A DNA stretch of 64,000 nt from Harmothoe impar (Eukaryota > Annelida > Polychaeta > Phyllodocida > Polynoidae), in the NCBI GenBank assembly GCA_947462335.1, contig OX381721.1, positions 12,103,910-12,167,909 on the forward strand. Reading direction: 5' to 3'. The notes beneath the pieces were generated by a model, which saw only the letters and a program-made list of their open reading frames with translations, made no database searches and was not told the origin of the DNA. Made by a program: the position numbers and the translations under genes. Numbering within the stretch: the stretch's first letter is position 1; every line of letters starts with the position of its first letter. Shown one piece after another: positions 24,151 to 37,038 of the stretch.

Positions 24151-24254
24151 CGTGTTGGGCACAGGGTTGGTGGTGGCGGCCGTGCATGATGGACAGTGGA
24201 GACACCTCGTGTCAGACACACACACTATCCTGGTATCTCCTGTGTCTGGGGTGT
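24151..24254 (-). CDS. Exon of RING-finger gene with a CxxC pair
   Basis: A 104-nt exon lies between acceptor taggtgattacag and donor ACG|GTGAGA. Only one frame is open: phase 1 in, phase 0 out. It encodes TPDTGDTRIVCVSDTRCLHC, followed by PSCTAATTNPVPNT. The CLHCPSC arrangement could bind a metal ion or be a disulphide/thiol motif, but no partner cysteines are close enough to call a domain. The overlapping 211-residue plus-strand open frame is its antisense shadow. Confidence 0.7.
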
Positions 24255-25046
24255 CTGTAATCACCTATATAGGTGTCTGGTGGTGTGAAGGTGGTGGTAG
24301 TAGTGGCCAGTCTCCAAGCCTGGTCACTGTGCAGATATGTGCTCTCCGCACTGCCAGCAGTCTAGACGAATACCATTACAGTATTAATGTGTATATCTAC
24401 GACGACTTACTAACAATAGCACTGCCTAGCTGCGTGATGTCATGTACGTATACTCCTGTATGTGATGCTGTACGTATAACCTACTTAAATGGCACACTGG
24501 TACAACTTGTAAGGTTTCTGCAATATCCTTGCATAATCTTTATGCCCAAATTACATTGTGTTTTCTATAGAGACCAGCACATCCTATTAGTCTCCAAGCA
24601 CACTCCTACTCTTGTCTCGTGAACTTCAGTTAATCCATCAAGGTTATTATCCAAGACGATGTACATACACAATGGTGTTCTAGTGACAGAGTTGAGCTAC
24701 TCCAATGTCCAACAACTCCTCAGTCCTGTACTCCATGTACATTATACCTGGTTACTTTCTCATTCTCACTAAGTCTCCCCTTCACAATACCTTGACACCC
24801 TGGAGGTGTTTACTGGGGGCTGCTCCCCTGTGTACAGGTAGCAGCTGGAGGAGGAGTAGGCTTACCCTGCTGGTAGGCCAACCTCCTCCTGTGTACATCA
24901 GGAGACCTACACCCTACTAGTTTAGAGCTGATCACCACACAGCCTGGAGTAATGTTACTACCTGGCTATGTTAATGCCTCTGTCAGTATAGCAATGTTGA
25001 TACATAATAGATGGAGCTGGGGCTTTGTCGTGACCACTGTAGTTAC

Positions 25047-25118
25047 CTGTAATGGGTGGGAGTGAATCAATCTGCATGAATGTGTCAATATCCATCATGC
25101 AGGTAGTCTGTATCCAGA
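25047..25118 (-). CDS. Exon of RING-finger gene
   Basis: A 72-nt exon lies between acceptor agccccatcaccaccccag and donor TTACAG|GTAACT, phase 1-1. It encodes WIQTTCMMDIDTFMQIDSLP plus PIT. The acidic pattern continues the QTD-like peptide of the preceding exon (35157-35249). The other two frames contain stops. Confidence 0.7.
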
Positions 25119-28100
25119 CTGGGGTGGTGATGGGGCTGGGTGTGTGTGGGGGAATGCCTCCAGGGGGCTGTTATACCCTGGAGGTTAGCTAAGTGGAACC
25201 TTTTTCTAGGTACAAGTAGCCAGATCAATACAAAACAAAGGTAACTACCTTGTGATTATATCATCTGAGCAATCCCCATAAATTATATTTAGGTAGTTTC
25301 CAACATATGAAAGAAGTCATACCTACTCTAAATCATCTTTATTTTCTGAAACACCTTTGTATTTTGTGCTAAACTTAACCTCTGCCTCTGTAACTAAAAT
25401 ACGGCACATCATTGATAGTCGTGGGGAACTATTGGAGGTAACAGTTTGCAATCAGTACAGTAAGGCAGAGATCAATGATACAACAGCGACGAGACCCCAT
25501 TCTTTGCTATTTTGTGTTAGTTTTTATTTATACTATTCGCCCTGAGGGCTCTCTAGTGGCCGGTCATGTTTGTAACGTGGTGATGGATAAATGAGTGCTG
25601 ATTGTCCCTAAAGCAAACACAATCAATATGACTAACTAATCTTATTGCATGATCTACAGATTTGCTGTAGAATGTATATACTCAAAGCTATCTGTAGCTG
25701 TCAATGCCAAATTGCTGAAGAAGTATTCAAGTGGATTCCTCTGTAAAATCTTATATCTTAATGAATCAACTCCCTTGTAGATCGAATAATGTTGATGGAG
25801 ATTCTCTGGTTCTCATATGACTGCCTAGATTTCTAGAGAACATTTCCCACATCGGCCAGAGATGGACATCGCAATAATAAACTGGTTCATTGGTCTAACT
25901 GATCTTATTACTGACTGGTTGTAGGTCGAACCCAGACCTATAGCCACCATAACTCTTGGTACAGCTGGATAATCCCGATACCGCATTAATAGCCTGGGGG
26001 CTTTTTGTCCAAAGTATTCTTTATTAGATTGACGATTTATAATGCGAGACCGAAATAAGGTCGCATTCATTCGCCGCCAGTGCATATTTGAAGCCATGGT
26101 TTGGTGGTATACTCTACTCCTCTACCTTCATGTACATGAACACCACATGGCTGGGTATATACGCCACACCTGTTCTAATCAATCCTTATCTCTATTGTAT
26201 CCACATGGCCTCCATTTACAACTGCTCACGGGTGTAAGCTGATCATCGCCTGAGCAACTCTGGCCACTAGCCATAAGTAGGCCATAATCACCCATAAATA
26301 TATCAGCCATATAACTGGGTCATAATACATATATCAGCCATATGACTCGGTCATAATCACCCATACATATAGTAATTGTCAGCCATACTAAGTTATAATC
26401 ACCCATGTATATAATATACATGGTGGATTATAACTGATATATCAGCCATAACTATAGGTCATAATCCCCCATACATAATCTTACTTAAACATAGATAACA
26501 GTCATATATCACTGCTAATTATACTTGTAATAATCGCTAAGTTATAATCACCTATATACATGTAAAACTGACACATAGATAACCACTCATACATTTGTCA
26601 CGCATGTCTTTCAGCCATATAACCAGACAACCTATACACTATACATACTATATCTGTTTTAAACCATTGATGACCTTTACACTACAGACTCATTGGCAAG
26701 ATCTACCAGTGAAATGACAGCTGAGATAAAGCAAGTGCGTTAAAAATAATTTTACAACTCGTTCCTAACTATCTTGGATAGGCTGTTTCAAATCATGTGT
26801 CAAATTGACAGTTTATCCGGTTGAGGGAGCAATGTTTTGCGTTCATAATTTTCTCTCAAATGAGTGCAGTGCCATTATAAAACAGAAAATGTGGGCTGGT
26901 AAACTTTTGAAAAAAAGAATATGCATTCCAAGGTCGATTCGACAGATGATCTATTTCTCTGATGATCTCATGGGATCTAATTTTTTGCCTGTAGCTATCA
27001 AACTGGCAGATAAATCAACTATGGCGCTTTGTACAGCGCAAGAAGCAATATAGTCTCATTTTTGCGCTCGTTTCAAGTGTATTTCCAAAGAGGTGGTCTT
27101 TAACACCTCCAGGCGAATGTCATTAAAAGATGACACCATGTGGAGCAGAATAATGTCTTTAAAAGATGACAAATACCATGAGGAAAATTGCTGTAAAATC
27201 TAACCTTTTGCTTCAATTTTAAAGATTTTCATTTCGGTAATGCATAATAACTGATAAATTCCCATGGTTACTCATGCAAATCCAGTGCCCCCCTCCCACC
27301 CCCACACAGTCTCTCCCAGGGGGACATCACTGAAATATGGGGCTGTCCTGTACTGCAGTGCACCCTGGTAAAATGTTTTTCTTTATCTACGTGAATTTAC
27401 AATCATTGAGCCCAAAGTTTTGCAAAGAGCAATGGCAGATCAGCTGACCGGGAGGGAACCTGGCTCTATAGGGCTCCTAGGGGTTAGGCCATGGGGGCAT
27501 CCATATTCGGGGGTTAGAAGTTCAAACAGGTAACACTAGGTGGACACCTATAGACTCAGTACTGCCCTGTGACGTCACAACCCCTGGTTAGCGGCTCCAC
27601 CTACTGGCCAAGGGCTCGTACTGCAGGTTCTCAATTTACCACAAGCGGCGCTGCTATCGACGGCCAGGTGCCCTATAACCTTTCACCCCATGTCCTCACA
27701 TGGGTTGTCAATGGTGTACAGTTGCCATAGACAACAAATCAGAGTGGCCACACTAACTATAACACAAGTGTCGCTCTGAAGGTTGTCATTCACTGTTAGT
27801 GTCCATGGGAGGTGGACTAGGGTTAGCACTGAGCATGTCCTGAGCAGCTGTGAGTAGGTGGTGACGGGTACTCCCTGAGAGGGTACTCTCTGTAGTACTC
27901 TATAGTCTGTACGTGGCTACATGGGTATACTCCAGTGTCCATGCCTTGACCTTAGTCCATCTCTGCTCCACTCACAGTGGACTCTATCTACACAATGACA
28001 CAACAGACAGCTCACCCACGACTTAACAATGCCTGCAATAGACGTACACCCAGCCTTCTAAAGTAGTGATAATATTTGTAACTTCTCTTTAGGCTTTCCA

Positions 28101-28800
28101 TTTCGGATGTTATGATGAAAATAACTCAATTGTAATTTCCCCAATTATTTTATACATCCTGCCTGTGTACCCAAAGCCATTGAATTTATGCTAAACAGTG
28201 CTACGCAATTACATCCAAAGATTCATAGCATTGTCCATTGCTTAACAAATTACCAGAACGGTATTCAGCAATTCTATTTCGCAACAGACACCCTGAGCAT
28301 TTAGTACCTGCCTTGTTCACCAGTGGTTCCCTAGGGGGCGTCACAATACAGGGTAGGGTGGAGGACAAAAAGAGTGATTTGTCATCTGTTTTTCCTCGTT
28401 TTCTCATGGACACCTAGCTGCTTCATCTCGCTTACTTGCTACAAAGAGGGCTTGGGGTTTGACATGATTCAAATCGTGATATTTTCCTTCTAAGATATTT
28501 TGCAAATCTTGGCAACAGTTAAGTACATCAGAGGCTAAATCGATTCTTTCAACATCTTATAACTTTCAAAACAGAATATGAATAAATAGAAAGTTCAATA
28601 TAATCCTGGATTTTTAATCAGTAAAAATGAATTATCAAATTATGCATTTTCAAATTAATCAGCCTTCTGAAGACATGACCACTGAGGGGTCACTAATGAA
28701 CCCCGGCCACATCTGAGCTCTCCGACATGAAACGCGCCCTTAGTTACACACACAACTATTTGTGACGATGATAAACAACAGGAAAAAGAGGAATGGAAGG
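25119..28800. other. Intron of the minus-strand gene; no exon recognised
   Basis: Includes a degenerate 60-bp repeat array (26280-26480) and AT-rich unique DNA. A 57-nt splice-bounded frame near 27977-28033 (minus) fits phase 1-1, but its Cys/Trp-rich peptide is unlike the gene. Confidence 0.5.
26280..26480. repeat. Degenerate tandem array, unit about 60 bp
   Basis: Variants of 'tcagccatatgactcggtcataatcacccatacatat' recur near 26286, 26335, 26378 and 26440. Spacing and sequence drift strongly. Confidence 0.65.
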
Positions 28801-28809
28801 AATTTCACG

Positions 28810-28910
28810 GCCAGGGTAGTCCCACCGTGCCGCCATCTTTGAACCAACTCAACTGAGCGTTCCGAGAATTCATCCAATCCCAGAATGCAGTGGCTGCTGT
28901 GCATGCCGGG
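28810..28910. promoter_or_regulatory. Promoter-like block with YY1- and ZNF143-type sites
   Basis: On the minus strand ttcaaagATGGCGGCACGG contains a YY1-type AAGATGGCGGC over an ATG at 28836. On the plus strand CCAAT at 28873 runs into TCCCAGAATGCA, a ZNF143/Staf-like core, followed by tgcatgccgggta. This combination is typical of TATA-less metazoan promoters. The minus ATG opens only 26 codons (MAARWDYPGREIPS...), with no clear donor. Confidence 0.4.
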
Positions 28911-30516
28911 TAGTGAGTTAAGTTCCCGGTAGGAGGCGCCAGGACCGCCTCACTACTCAGAAAGAGGCCGAGGTGGGGGTGGGGTGCATCCTAAAACAAT
29001 ACTTCAGTAGAATGTTGTGTAGAAAGACCAGGTATTTAGGTACTACAGGCGATTGTGTGGTTGGGAGATTCTACATGGGGTGGGAGTAATACTTTATATT
29101 AAAGTGATTGTTTGTAAACACAGAGAAAAAGACATTTTGGGATACTTTGAGAAAGGAACTATATTTCGACCCAAACTGCGAGGGGCGACAGGAATGTTGA
29201 CTTTAGTAATTACAGGTCTAAAGGAGACAGGGAATGGGGAGGGGATTTTCTGCATTATGGTCTCCTGACTGGAAAGGAGGGGAGGGGTGTCTTTCGAGAC
29301 CTGCGGCTGATATTGCAGGACATTATGGGCTTGTTTGCCCCTTTCCCCCATAACTTCCAATTACATTGTATATCAGAAGACGAAGGGATACAGCAGGGGA
29401 AAGAGATGAGCCAGATATATCCTCCAACATCGATATCCAGTGCCAAGTAACACAAGTATGTTGCCAAATGGTCATAATTACTGTAATAATATTCCCTTTC
29501 CCTCTTAGGCGATTCCCTGATTCCTCTTCAATATTTTTCCATTTCCGAATGCTAGCTTGGATGGTTGGTCCGGTTGTCATCTGTAACATCTGTTTTAGGT
29601 AGCGGGCTTCCCGAAAGTGACATTTCAGTCATCTATGAACTTTACAAAATATATATCCATCCTCTAATTGAGGACCAAATTGGCAAGTTGAACGGGAAGT
29701 TCTCTGCGGGTGTTCCTAGCAGATGTTCCCTCTGACTGTGGGACTGCAGGTATAGGTTTGTACACATCGTCCTCAGCTTGGAGAGTGGAGAGTATTGGAG
29801 CTACATATCCCGTCACCGGAAGTAGGTAATGGTACCCAACGTCCACTAGTACTAGTTGTAGAGACCCCTGGTGGCCAACGGGAGCAGTGATATAGAAAGG
29901 TGGAGAGTGGGTAGGGGCCTTATTGTACTGACCTCCGGGGGTGGAGAGCCGAGTCAACTTTTGTGGGCTTCAAACCATTGAGTTCCACACACAGAGAATG
30001 TCATGCAAATCGATATTATTTTGTAATTTTATTAACACTAAGCACATGCAATGACCAAGGAAACTTTAAGAAAGCAAACGCTCTTTTCTCAAGTTCAATG
30101 AGGAATGTATGGCTTTTCCCTCAGCTGCTGAGAAAGACTATACTTGCATGAAGTGGCTCCCTCTCGAGTTTGGAATGCGCCTGCATACTTTTGCCTTTGA
30201 GAGAAGAACGAGGGAAATATGTTGTCTTTTTAACAGATCTACAGATTGCATTGTGGGAATAACTACAGGCCCAGGGGCGACGGGTGATTAGCCTTCTGGG
30301 TAAGAAGTGAGTCATGACGTCATGGACGTGACGTCAGCTGTCATGGACGTGTATTGACGGGGAGTAGCTCTGTCAGGGATGGCACGTGGCCAAGGGAAGG
30401 TATGGGGTGCTATAGGTGAAGGGAGGATGAGGCCCCTGGGTGAGAGCTAACAAAATTAATGAGGTAAAACTGGAGGCCAGTGATAAAGAGAGGGGTATAG
30501 GGAAGTACACTTGTGG

Positions 30517-30692
30517 TAGATGGACAGAGACAAAATCATGGGGTGCAGTGGAGGTAGAGAGACAGAATGATGGGGTGCAGAGGATGTAGAGAGACAGAAT
30601 GATGGGGGGCAGCGGAGGTAGAGAGACAGAGTGATGAAGTTCAGTGGAGGTAGAGAGACAGAATGATGGGGTACAGGGGAGATAGAGAGACA
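30517..30692. repeat. Minisatellite, unit about 40 bp, 4-5 copies
   Basis: The unit gtgcagtggaggtagagagacagaatgatgggg recurs from 30517 to 30692 with point changes. The 172-codon minus-strand open frame here is driven by the repeat. Confidence 0.85.
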
Positions 30693-30923
30693 AAGGAGTT
30701 AGGGCTTGGGGCAGATGGGACGGGGGAGGGATTCGGGAGGAATCAACCATGAATGAGTGAGAGATATAGACGGAAGAGGGGGAAGTGGGGTGATAGTCGA
30801 GCGATATGTTGGAACTTGTAAATGAGTGAAAGGTAAACGGGAAATCGGAACGCACATGTATACACATGAGACAATGGGAACAGTAATACATGTTTTCTCA
30901 TATTGTCCAGACGCATCCTGCAC

Positions 30924-32069
30924 TGATTTGTCCCTGAATAGCTATATCCCTAATAGAGTGATAGAAATCTCTGCCAAAGTCACTGATATGTAGGGTAACA
31001 GAAAGGGGCCATACATTGTACATGGCTGCCAATAATACACGTCTGTTTGGGACAGTTAAAAAACGACTTGTTATCCTGGCAGCCTGCGATGACGTCTTGA
31101 ACCAGTGACATTTCTCCACTACCATCCACTATAATACTGGGACCCAGCGTATATACCATGGCAAAGGTTGAACGGGAGGTAAAATGGGGCTCCAGGCAAA
31201 TGTGACGGAGGAAAAAGTGAAATTGGTATTATGGGAACGTTTATATAGTGAGTGCAATTGAGGAAAATAAAACATGCACAAGGGAGTGAAATTGGGAGTC
31301 TACTGTATGCTAAGGGCCATGATGAGACCATAATAAATTGGTTGAGCACCATTTGATAAAAATGCCAAACGAATTCAATTGCCCATTTGCGATGGTGACT
31401 ATGGCCAATCTGGTTCTGACTTTTATATGTATGCAAGTATGAAAAACCGTATAGAACTCAGTCTAGCATGCTCAAAAGTCTTCATACAAATGAAAATGTG
31501 ATGTCCCCCCTCCCCTCGCTCAAGTTTCAACTCCTCATTACTCGTTGTTTGGCTTGTGTTCTGTTATGTTAAGTGACAATATATGTATACGTGAGATCAT
31601 AATGGTACGATAAATGGTACGTCACACTGGCAAAGAGATATTTACAAACGGAGCAGGTCACCAAGTAATATAGACAAATAACATATAATTTTAGAGTGAA
31701 AGCTAAAAGCTATAATTTCATCAAAACTATGTTTATGAATGAAGTAAAAAAAACTATGAAGATATCTATAAGTATAACATTATGTAAATTAGCACCTTCA
31801 GGTTTCTACCCCTAGGCCCCAAGACCTGCTCTCAGTCACAAAGAATATATATATATATGTGCTTAAGGTCACTGGAACGTATATTCTGCAAATGAATAAT
31901 GGTGATTCAAAAAAAAGAATGGTTCTTTTATAGTGCAATCCATTTTGAGTACTAAGATATTTCTACTTTGAGTGACATTTTATTATTCTTATATCCGCTC
32001 CAAAGTTACAATACCGTTTTTATTATGCTTCTCCTGTGGAATACTGAGCCGGCTACATGAGATGTTAAT
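30924..32069. other. No gene recognised
   Basis: Unique sequence with no coding-quality frame. Confidence 0.6.
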
Positions 32070-32468
32070 GGCTGTGTCTCACGACCTTGGGCCAATGTTT
32101 TTGTCTCTGATCGGGTGCCGTCTCTGACCAGGTGCCGTCTCTGACCGGGTGCTGTCTCTGACCGGACATCACTTTGTTAGTTTAGTTACCCTCTAGCAAC
32201 AGCAGGAGGCTAATTATGATTACATAACAACTGCCATAACGCTTTTACAAATCCTTATATATGTGAGTATAGGTTAACCATTGAAAAACACTTTTCTCTG
32301 ACACAAGGTCAGAGACGGCACCCGGTCAGAGACAGCACCCGGTCAGAGACGGCACCCGATCAGAAACGGCACCCGGTCAGAGACGGCACCCGGTCAGAGA
32401 CGGCACCCGGTCAGAGACGGCACCCGGTCAGAGACAAAAACATTGGCCCAAGGTCGTGAGACACAGCC
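32070..32468. mobile_element. 399-bp element: 41-bp perfect TIRs plus 17-bp tandem repeats
   Basis: The first 41 bases (ggctgtgtctcacgaccttg...tctctga) are the exact reverse complement of the last 41. Inside each end is an array of the 17-bp unit ggtcagagacggcaccc: about 3 copies at the left and 7 at the right, in inverted orientation. A ~140-bp unique centre contains AT-rich DNA. TAAT flanks both sides. No coding capacity. Confidence 0.9.
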
Positions 32469-34262
32469 TAATGTGTGCAGGCCCCCAGTTGATGTGTGTG
32501 TGTGTATGTATGAGTGTGTGTGGTGTGGGGGGGGGGGGTGTATAGCCCGCAGACAGAGGTGTGTTGGAGAAGGGGCCCCTCACCTGTAATTGTTATATAC
32601 ACTGACGTCTACATAACTCATACACCCAGCCGCCAAGGGGTACACACACATCTATAGTGTGAAAGGGGAGTTTTTATATCACCTTTAGAAAGGTGTATTT
32701 GATTGAAATATCTGGTATACATAGCCATGACTGGTGACGGAGAAGGGCAATGGATATCTCGATACAGGGACATGTATGTATACATATTGATGTAAGAGGA
32801 AATGATATCTAACGTTTTAACTGAGATTATAGTGGAGCTCTGGACCGGGCAAAATTATGAACACCACTTTATTCAAATTGAATTCAACTGATGGTTGTTA
32901 TCATTTTATCCATCTTGATATACAGGGTATTATATATCCTCTGGGTGACGCACTTCACGCCTTTCCTATACACTGACGGAGTACCGGTAGTTGTCTTTTA
33001 ACAACAGGTGCGGAATTCCATGTGAGGGGTCGAAAAATCATGTGGGCGTGCACCCTTTTACATAATATAGTAACACATTGAAAACTTTTCAATTTGGGCC
33101 CCCGCCCACGGGAAATCCTTTATCCCCCCCCCCACACACACACACACCACGCCCATTTCCTGTTGGGAAAAAAATGACCACTCAGTAAGTGAGTAACACC
33201 TCTGTAAAATTTCTCAAATGCCTCTTGCCAAAACAGGTGCAAGAATAAACCAATATATCTGTTGCACTGTGCCATATAAAACCTTGCATCCCGACCCCCT
33301 CCCAATCAGCCACAATAGCTCCACCTCCTACACACTGTATCTAGTTACAATGGGGCAGTTTGTTATATAACTACAACAGGAATGTGTCCACCCAGTCCCT
33401 AATGATAAAATACCAATGGACTGGGCATGAGCCATATGGTTAGTGATATTTGCATATTCAGATGCATATCTGTATAGTCTGAGGCATATTAAAACTTACT
33501 GTCTTGATATTGCACTGTTGAGACCGATGAGGTCCTAGACAATTTTATTTCAATGCATAGTGGTCCATACAAGGTGAGATGTACGCTTGGTGATCAAAGG
33601 AAAGCGCCAATGTGTAAAGGGCATCCCTTGAGAGGATTATGAAAAATAAATGTATTATTCAGTGTTATCCTATATCAGAACTAGGGCGGGAGGGGTGCAT
33701 CAATGCATTAGTAGCTCTGAATGAAACATGATGTACTTTGTAGTCAGTTGTGAATTTGGAGGGCACCTGAACTGAGGGAGGAAGTCAGTACAAAGCATAC
33801 ACAGTTTATGAGAAGGTCTGCTTTTCATGTTTACACAAATGTTTTACCACTTCTCTCATTCAGTTTTCTTGTGCTCCTTCACCTCAATGGTAAGCAGGAT
33901 ATGACATCCAGAAAGAGGACATTTTATGGAGAGAAAGAGGTCCCAGTAAACATAAAGAGGGAGCATCTAACTGTTTAGGAGTGTGATACTGAGAGGTGAA
34001 AGAAAAAACAGGCTATTGCTAGACTTCCTTTTAATAGGGGAAGACAAAAATTATAAAACATAAACTCAGAGGTAAGATTCTATCCTTTACATCCCTGCCT
34101 GTCTACGTATGTACCACAGGTAGCTTACTGTTACCAGATGGGCACCTGAGGTACAACACCAGAGGTGGTACCCTGGACACCCCACCTGTAGCACAGGCTA
34201 CATGCTGGTATGGTTACCTGCTATTACATGTGTTTATACCTGTAGTTGAGTCATATAGAGGG

Positions 34263-34670
34263 CCCGGGGGGGCCACTCCCTATCTCTTCTATAGTCACTA
34301 TGTCCTAACATCACCCTAAATTTGGTACCCTTATCAAGGGGCAAATTTATTTTAAAAGCATACCCTTTTCAAGGTAAACTTACCAGAAAAACGGACCCTA
34401 ATCATGAATGACCATGTAAAATATACCTTAATGACAGGGTGACCCTGAGAAAATAGGGTGTCCAAGAAATATTGTAGAAAAATTAAGTAAAGATACCTTA
34501 TAAAAAGCCATGAAGGTTTGAAAATGTACCGCTTTCCCCCCAAGTTTGCTTAAAAAGCACCCCTTATCAAGGACCCTCGCGGGTCCGTGCCTAGGGCCCA
34601 AAAATAGACCCTTTCCCTTAGAATCATGTTCACACATAGTCGATAATGCTGAGGGAGTGCCCCCCCCGGG
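34263..34670. mobile_element. 408-bp DNA element with CCCGGGGGG ends and 8-bp TSD
   Basis: The left end cccgggggggccactccct pairs with the right end agggagtgccccccccggg. Identical 8-bp ATAGAGGG lies on both sides (34255-34262 and 34671-34678). An 8-bp duplication is typical of hAT- or P-type insertion. The interior has repeated 'aaggggca/cccttatcaagg' words and no transposase. Confidence 0.88.
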
Positions 34671-35156
34671 ATAGAGGGCTATGTGTGTGACAGACATGAG
34701 GGTCCCTGGGAAATGGGACTCAGAAAGAAAGAGAGGGACAGATAGACAGGTCCTATGCCTCAAAACACTTTATAATACTTCAATAACCATCCAAATCCTA
34801 TATAAACTTGGCCGAATAGAGAGAGTCTTCCCAACCTCTTGATTTCTTAATCCACACCGCCGGGGCCCTTGTGGGTTTAAAGAGAAGAGAGAAAGATAGA
34901 CTGAGTGGGTAATCCGGAGAGGGAATATGGAGAGTGGTCAAGGTTTATGTAAATAATTAGTGTGACTACATGATATATGCCTGGATAAATACACACTAGC
35001 ATATGAGTCTGAAATACAACGATTCTTTTATCAGAAGGGTGTATTGATATTATCAGCAGAGTCCGCAGATGCTGATAAAGAACTATTATCCATTACCTAG
35101 GATCAATTAGGGAGCTGTATACAAAGATAACGAATGAGAGGGCATATACTACTCAC

Positions 35157-35249
35157 TGTCTGTTTGACAGGCTTCCTCTGTCTCCATGGTAACCACATCA
35201 GCAGGTCTATCCTTACAGTCAGTATGTACATGTATATCCATTATACTGC
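35157..35249 (-). CDS. Exon of RING-finger gene
   Basis: A 93-nt exon lies between acceptor attgtatatccag and donor GACA|GTGAGT, phase 1-1. It encodes SIMDIHVHTDCKDRPADVVT followed by METEEACQTD. The acidic CQTD peptide resembles short repeated linear motifs found in disordered regions of cytoskeletal scaffold proteins. It joins in frame to 41057-41221 upstream and to 25047-25118 downstream. Confidence 0.65.
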
Positions 35250-37038
35250 CTGGATATACAATTTCTATCCTTGTAGTTATATCTCCAGACCTCCCTCCCA
35301 GACAATACCACAGAGCACCATGAGTTACCTGACAAGATAACAGTGTTCCTGTCCATCTAGTACAAGCACATTCCCAGGGCGTCACCAGGGGGACACACCC
35401 AGTGGAGTAATCCTCCTTGACACGTGTTAACCCAACCTAATCCAGGGTCATTTAACACCTGCTGCATCCTTCACACAGTGTCCTCCACTCCTCCATACCT
35501 CCTCCAGTACCTAGTGGTACCCACAGCTGTAGCTGTCTGTAACAAAAAGGTGGCAGTTGACTGCAGCACTCTCCTCCACAAGGAGCTGTCTGCTACCCAC
35601 ACTCTACATGTATAAACACACCAGGGGGGAAGGATCCAATAAGTGCCACCATCTTACACAGGTGTTACTATAGGGGCATCAGGAGTCAATCTGCCAAGGC
35701 CGCCATATTGTCCCTCAAGAAACGTTTGCTACAGACTCGTTCCTGTATCGATAAGGCAATGTTGGGAAATGATAAAGTATTGCATACTTCCAAATCGATT
35801 ACAAAGAAATGCCCAAGAACAACCTGACAAAAACACACCTATAGCTAGTTCTTTCTTTCTTTCTATCCTGATAGTCACTGAGTGTCAGCATCGGCCCTCT
35901 AGGCCTGTATTTATGAATCCATATAGGTGTGCATTCCCACGGTAATCAACACCCTTCCCCCTATATACACACTATAGCTGTCACACCCTGCTGCACACCC
36001 AGTCACTTTGCAATGATTACATGTGTACATTTGGCCGGCCCCAGGCCACTTATGGCAGCTTCTTATTACTTTCTTGAATCTTACTTTATACTTCTTTATA
36101 TTCTTGTGGTTTGTATGGTGGTAGCCCCAGCGATGGGAATTAAGACATCAAGTGGTTGGGGAGACATTGTCAATGTGCCCAGGTTATTTACACATGCAGC
36201 TATTATGCAGCCACGATCTGTCACACATGAGTTTAAATGCAGAAATGGATGTCCCCCCTGCTGATGTAGCAGACCCCCCCCCCTCTTATCGGTGAAATTG
36301 AAGCTACATAATGTCTGTCTGTCTCATGAACTTTGCTTGGATATCCCCCCCAGCCCCCATCTTATTGCTGTTTCTCCCTCGTTTAGAAGGTCCCGTTGAC
36401 TCTCTGCCGCTGAACTACTGTGTCTATTTTGCTATCTGTATTTGAGCCCGCAAGTTTCTTTTGGACACAGCTAAGTAGGCCTATACTATTCTTATTGACA
36501 ACTCTCATCGTAGGTTTGTGCACAATGGCCAGCATTATTCTGGTTGGAATATTGCTGATGGGGAACGGATTTGGCTGGCATTCCTCTCCACCCATCCCCA
36601 TTACTGAATCCAATTTATGTTGTTTGTGGTCTGGAGCATTAGAAAAAGAGAAATGACATGAATTTTGTCTGTGTTGTAAATAATTTGGAATGACTGCCAT
36701 TACATTTACTCCTCATCCCTGGAGGGTGGTGTCATAAACTAAACAAACAACACAATTAATTCAGCCATATTCGATGTAACCTGAAGAAAAACATATAAGA
36801 TGATCAGAAAGAGCAAGTGCAGGCTGTTTTGCTGCATGTAAAATAACGACCAAATGCTGTTTGTGAACATCATCTAAATCAAATTTTAACTTTCCGTCTC
36901 ACACAATTCATGATGACTTGCACAAAACACAGTCAGCAGGGTGTTTTGCCCAGTCATCAGAGACGTGTTCTAGCCTCTGGCTGTTTGAGATGACTAAAAC
37001 ATGTCGTTCAAAGTTAGCCTGAAGAAGTCTACTAAATG

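Noticed and set aside
23987..24622. 211-codon plus-strand open frame
   Set aside because: Antisense to the spliced minus exon 24151-24254; no splice sites or family resemblance of its own.
27977..28033. 57-nt minus segment, phase 1-1
   Set aside because: Cys/Trp-rich peptide unlike the RING-gene exons; support is only splice consensus.
29664..29957. Minus frame ending ARNTRRELPVQLANLVLN
   Set aside because: Plausible composition, but no donor in frame and a poor acceptor; overlaps possible plus-strand signals.
30373..30891. 172-codon minus-strand open frame
   Set aside because: Driven by the ~40-bp minisatellite at 30517-30692.
33501..33535. 35-nt minus segment DLIGLNSAISR between AG and GTAAGT
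   Set aside because: Length not compatible with the phase-1 exons around it; easily due to chance.
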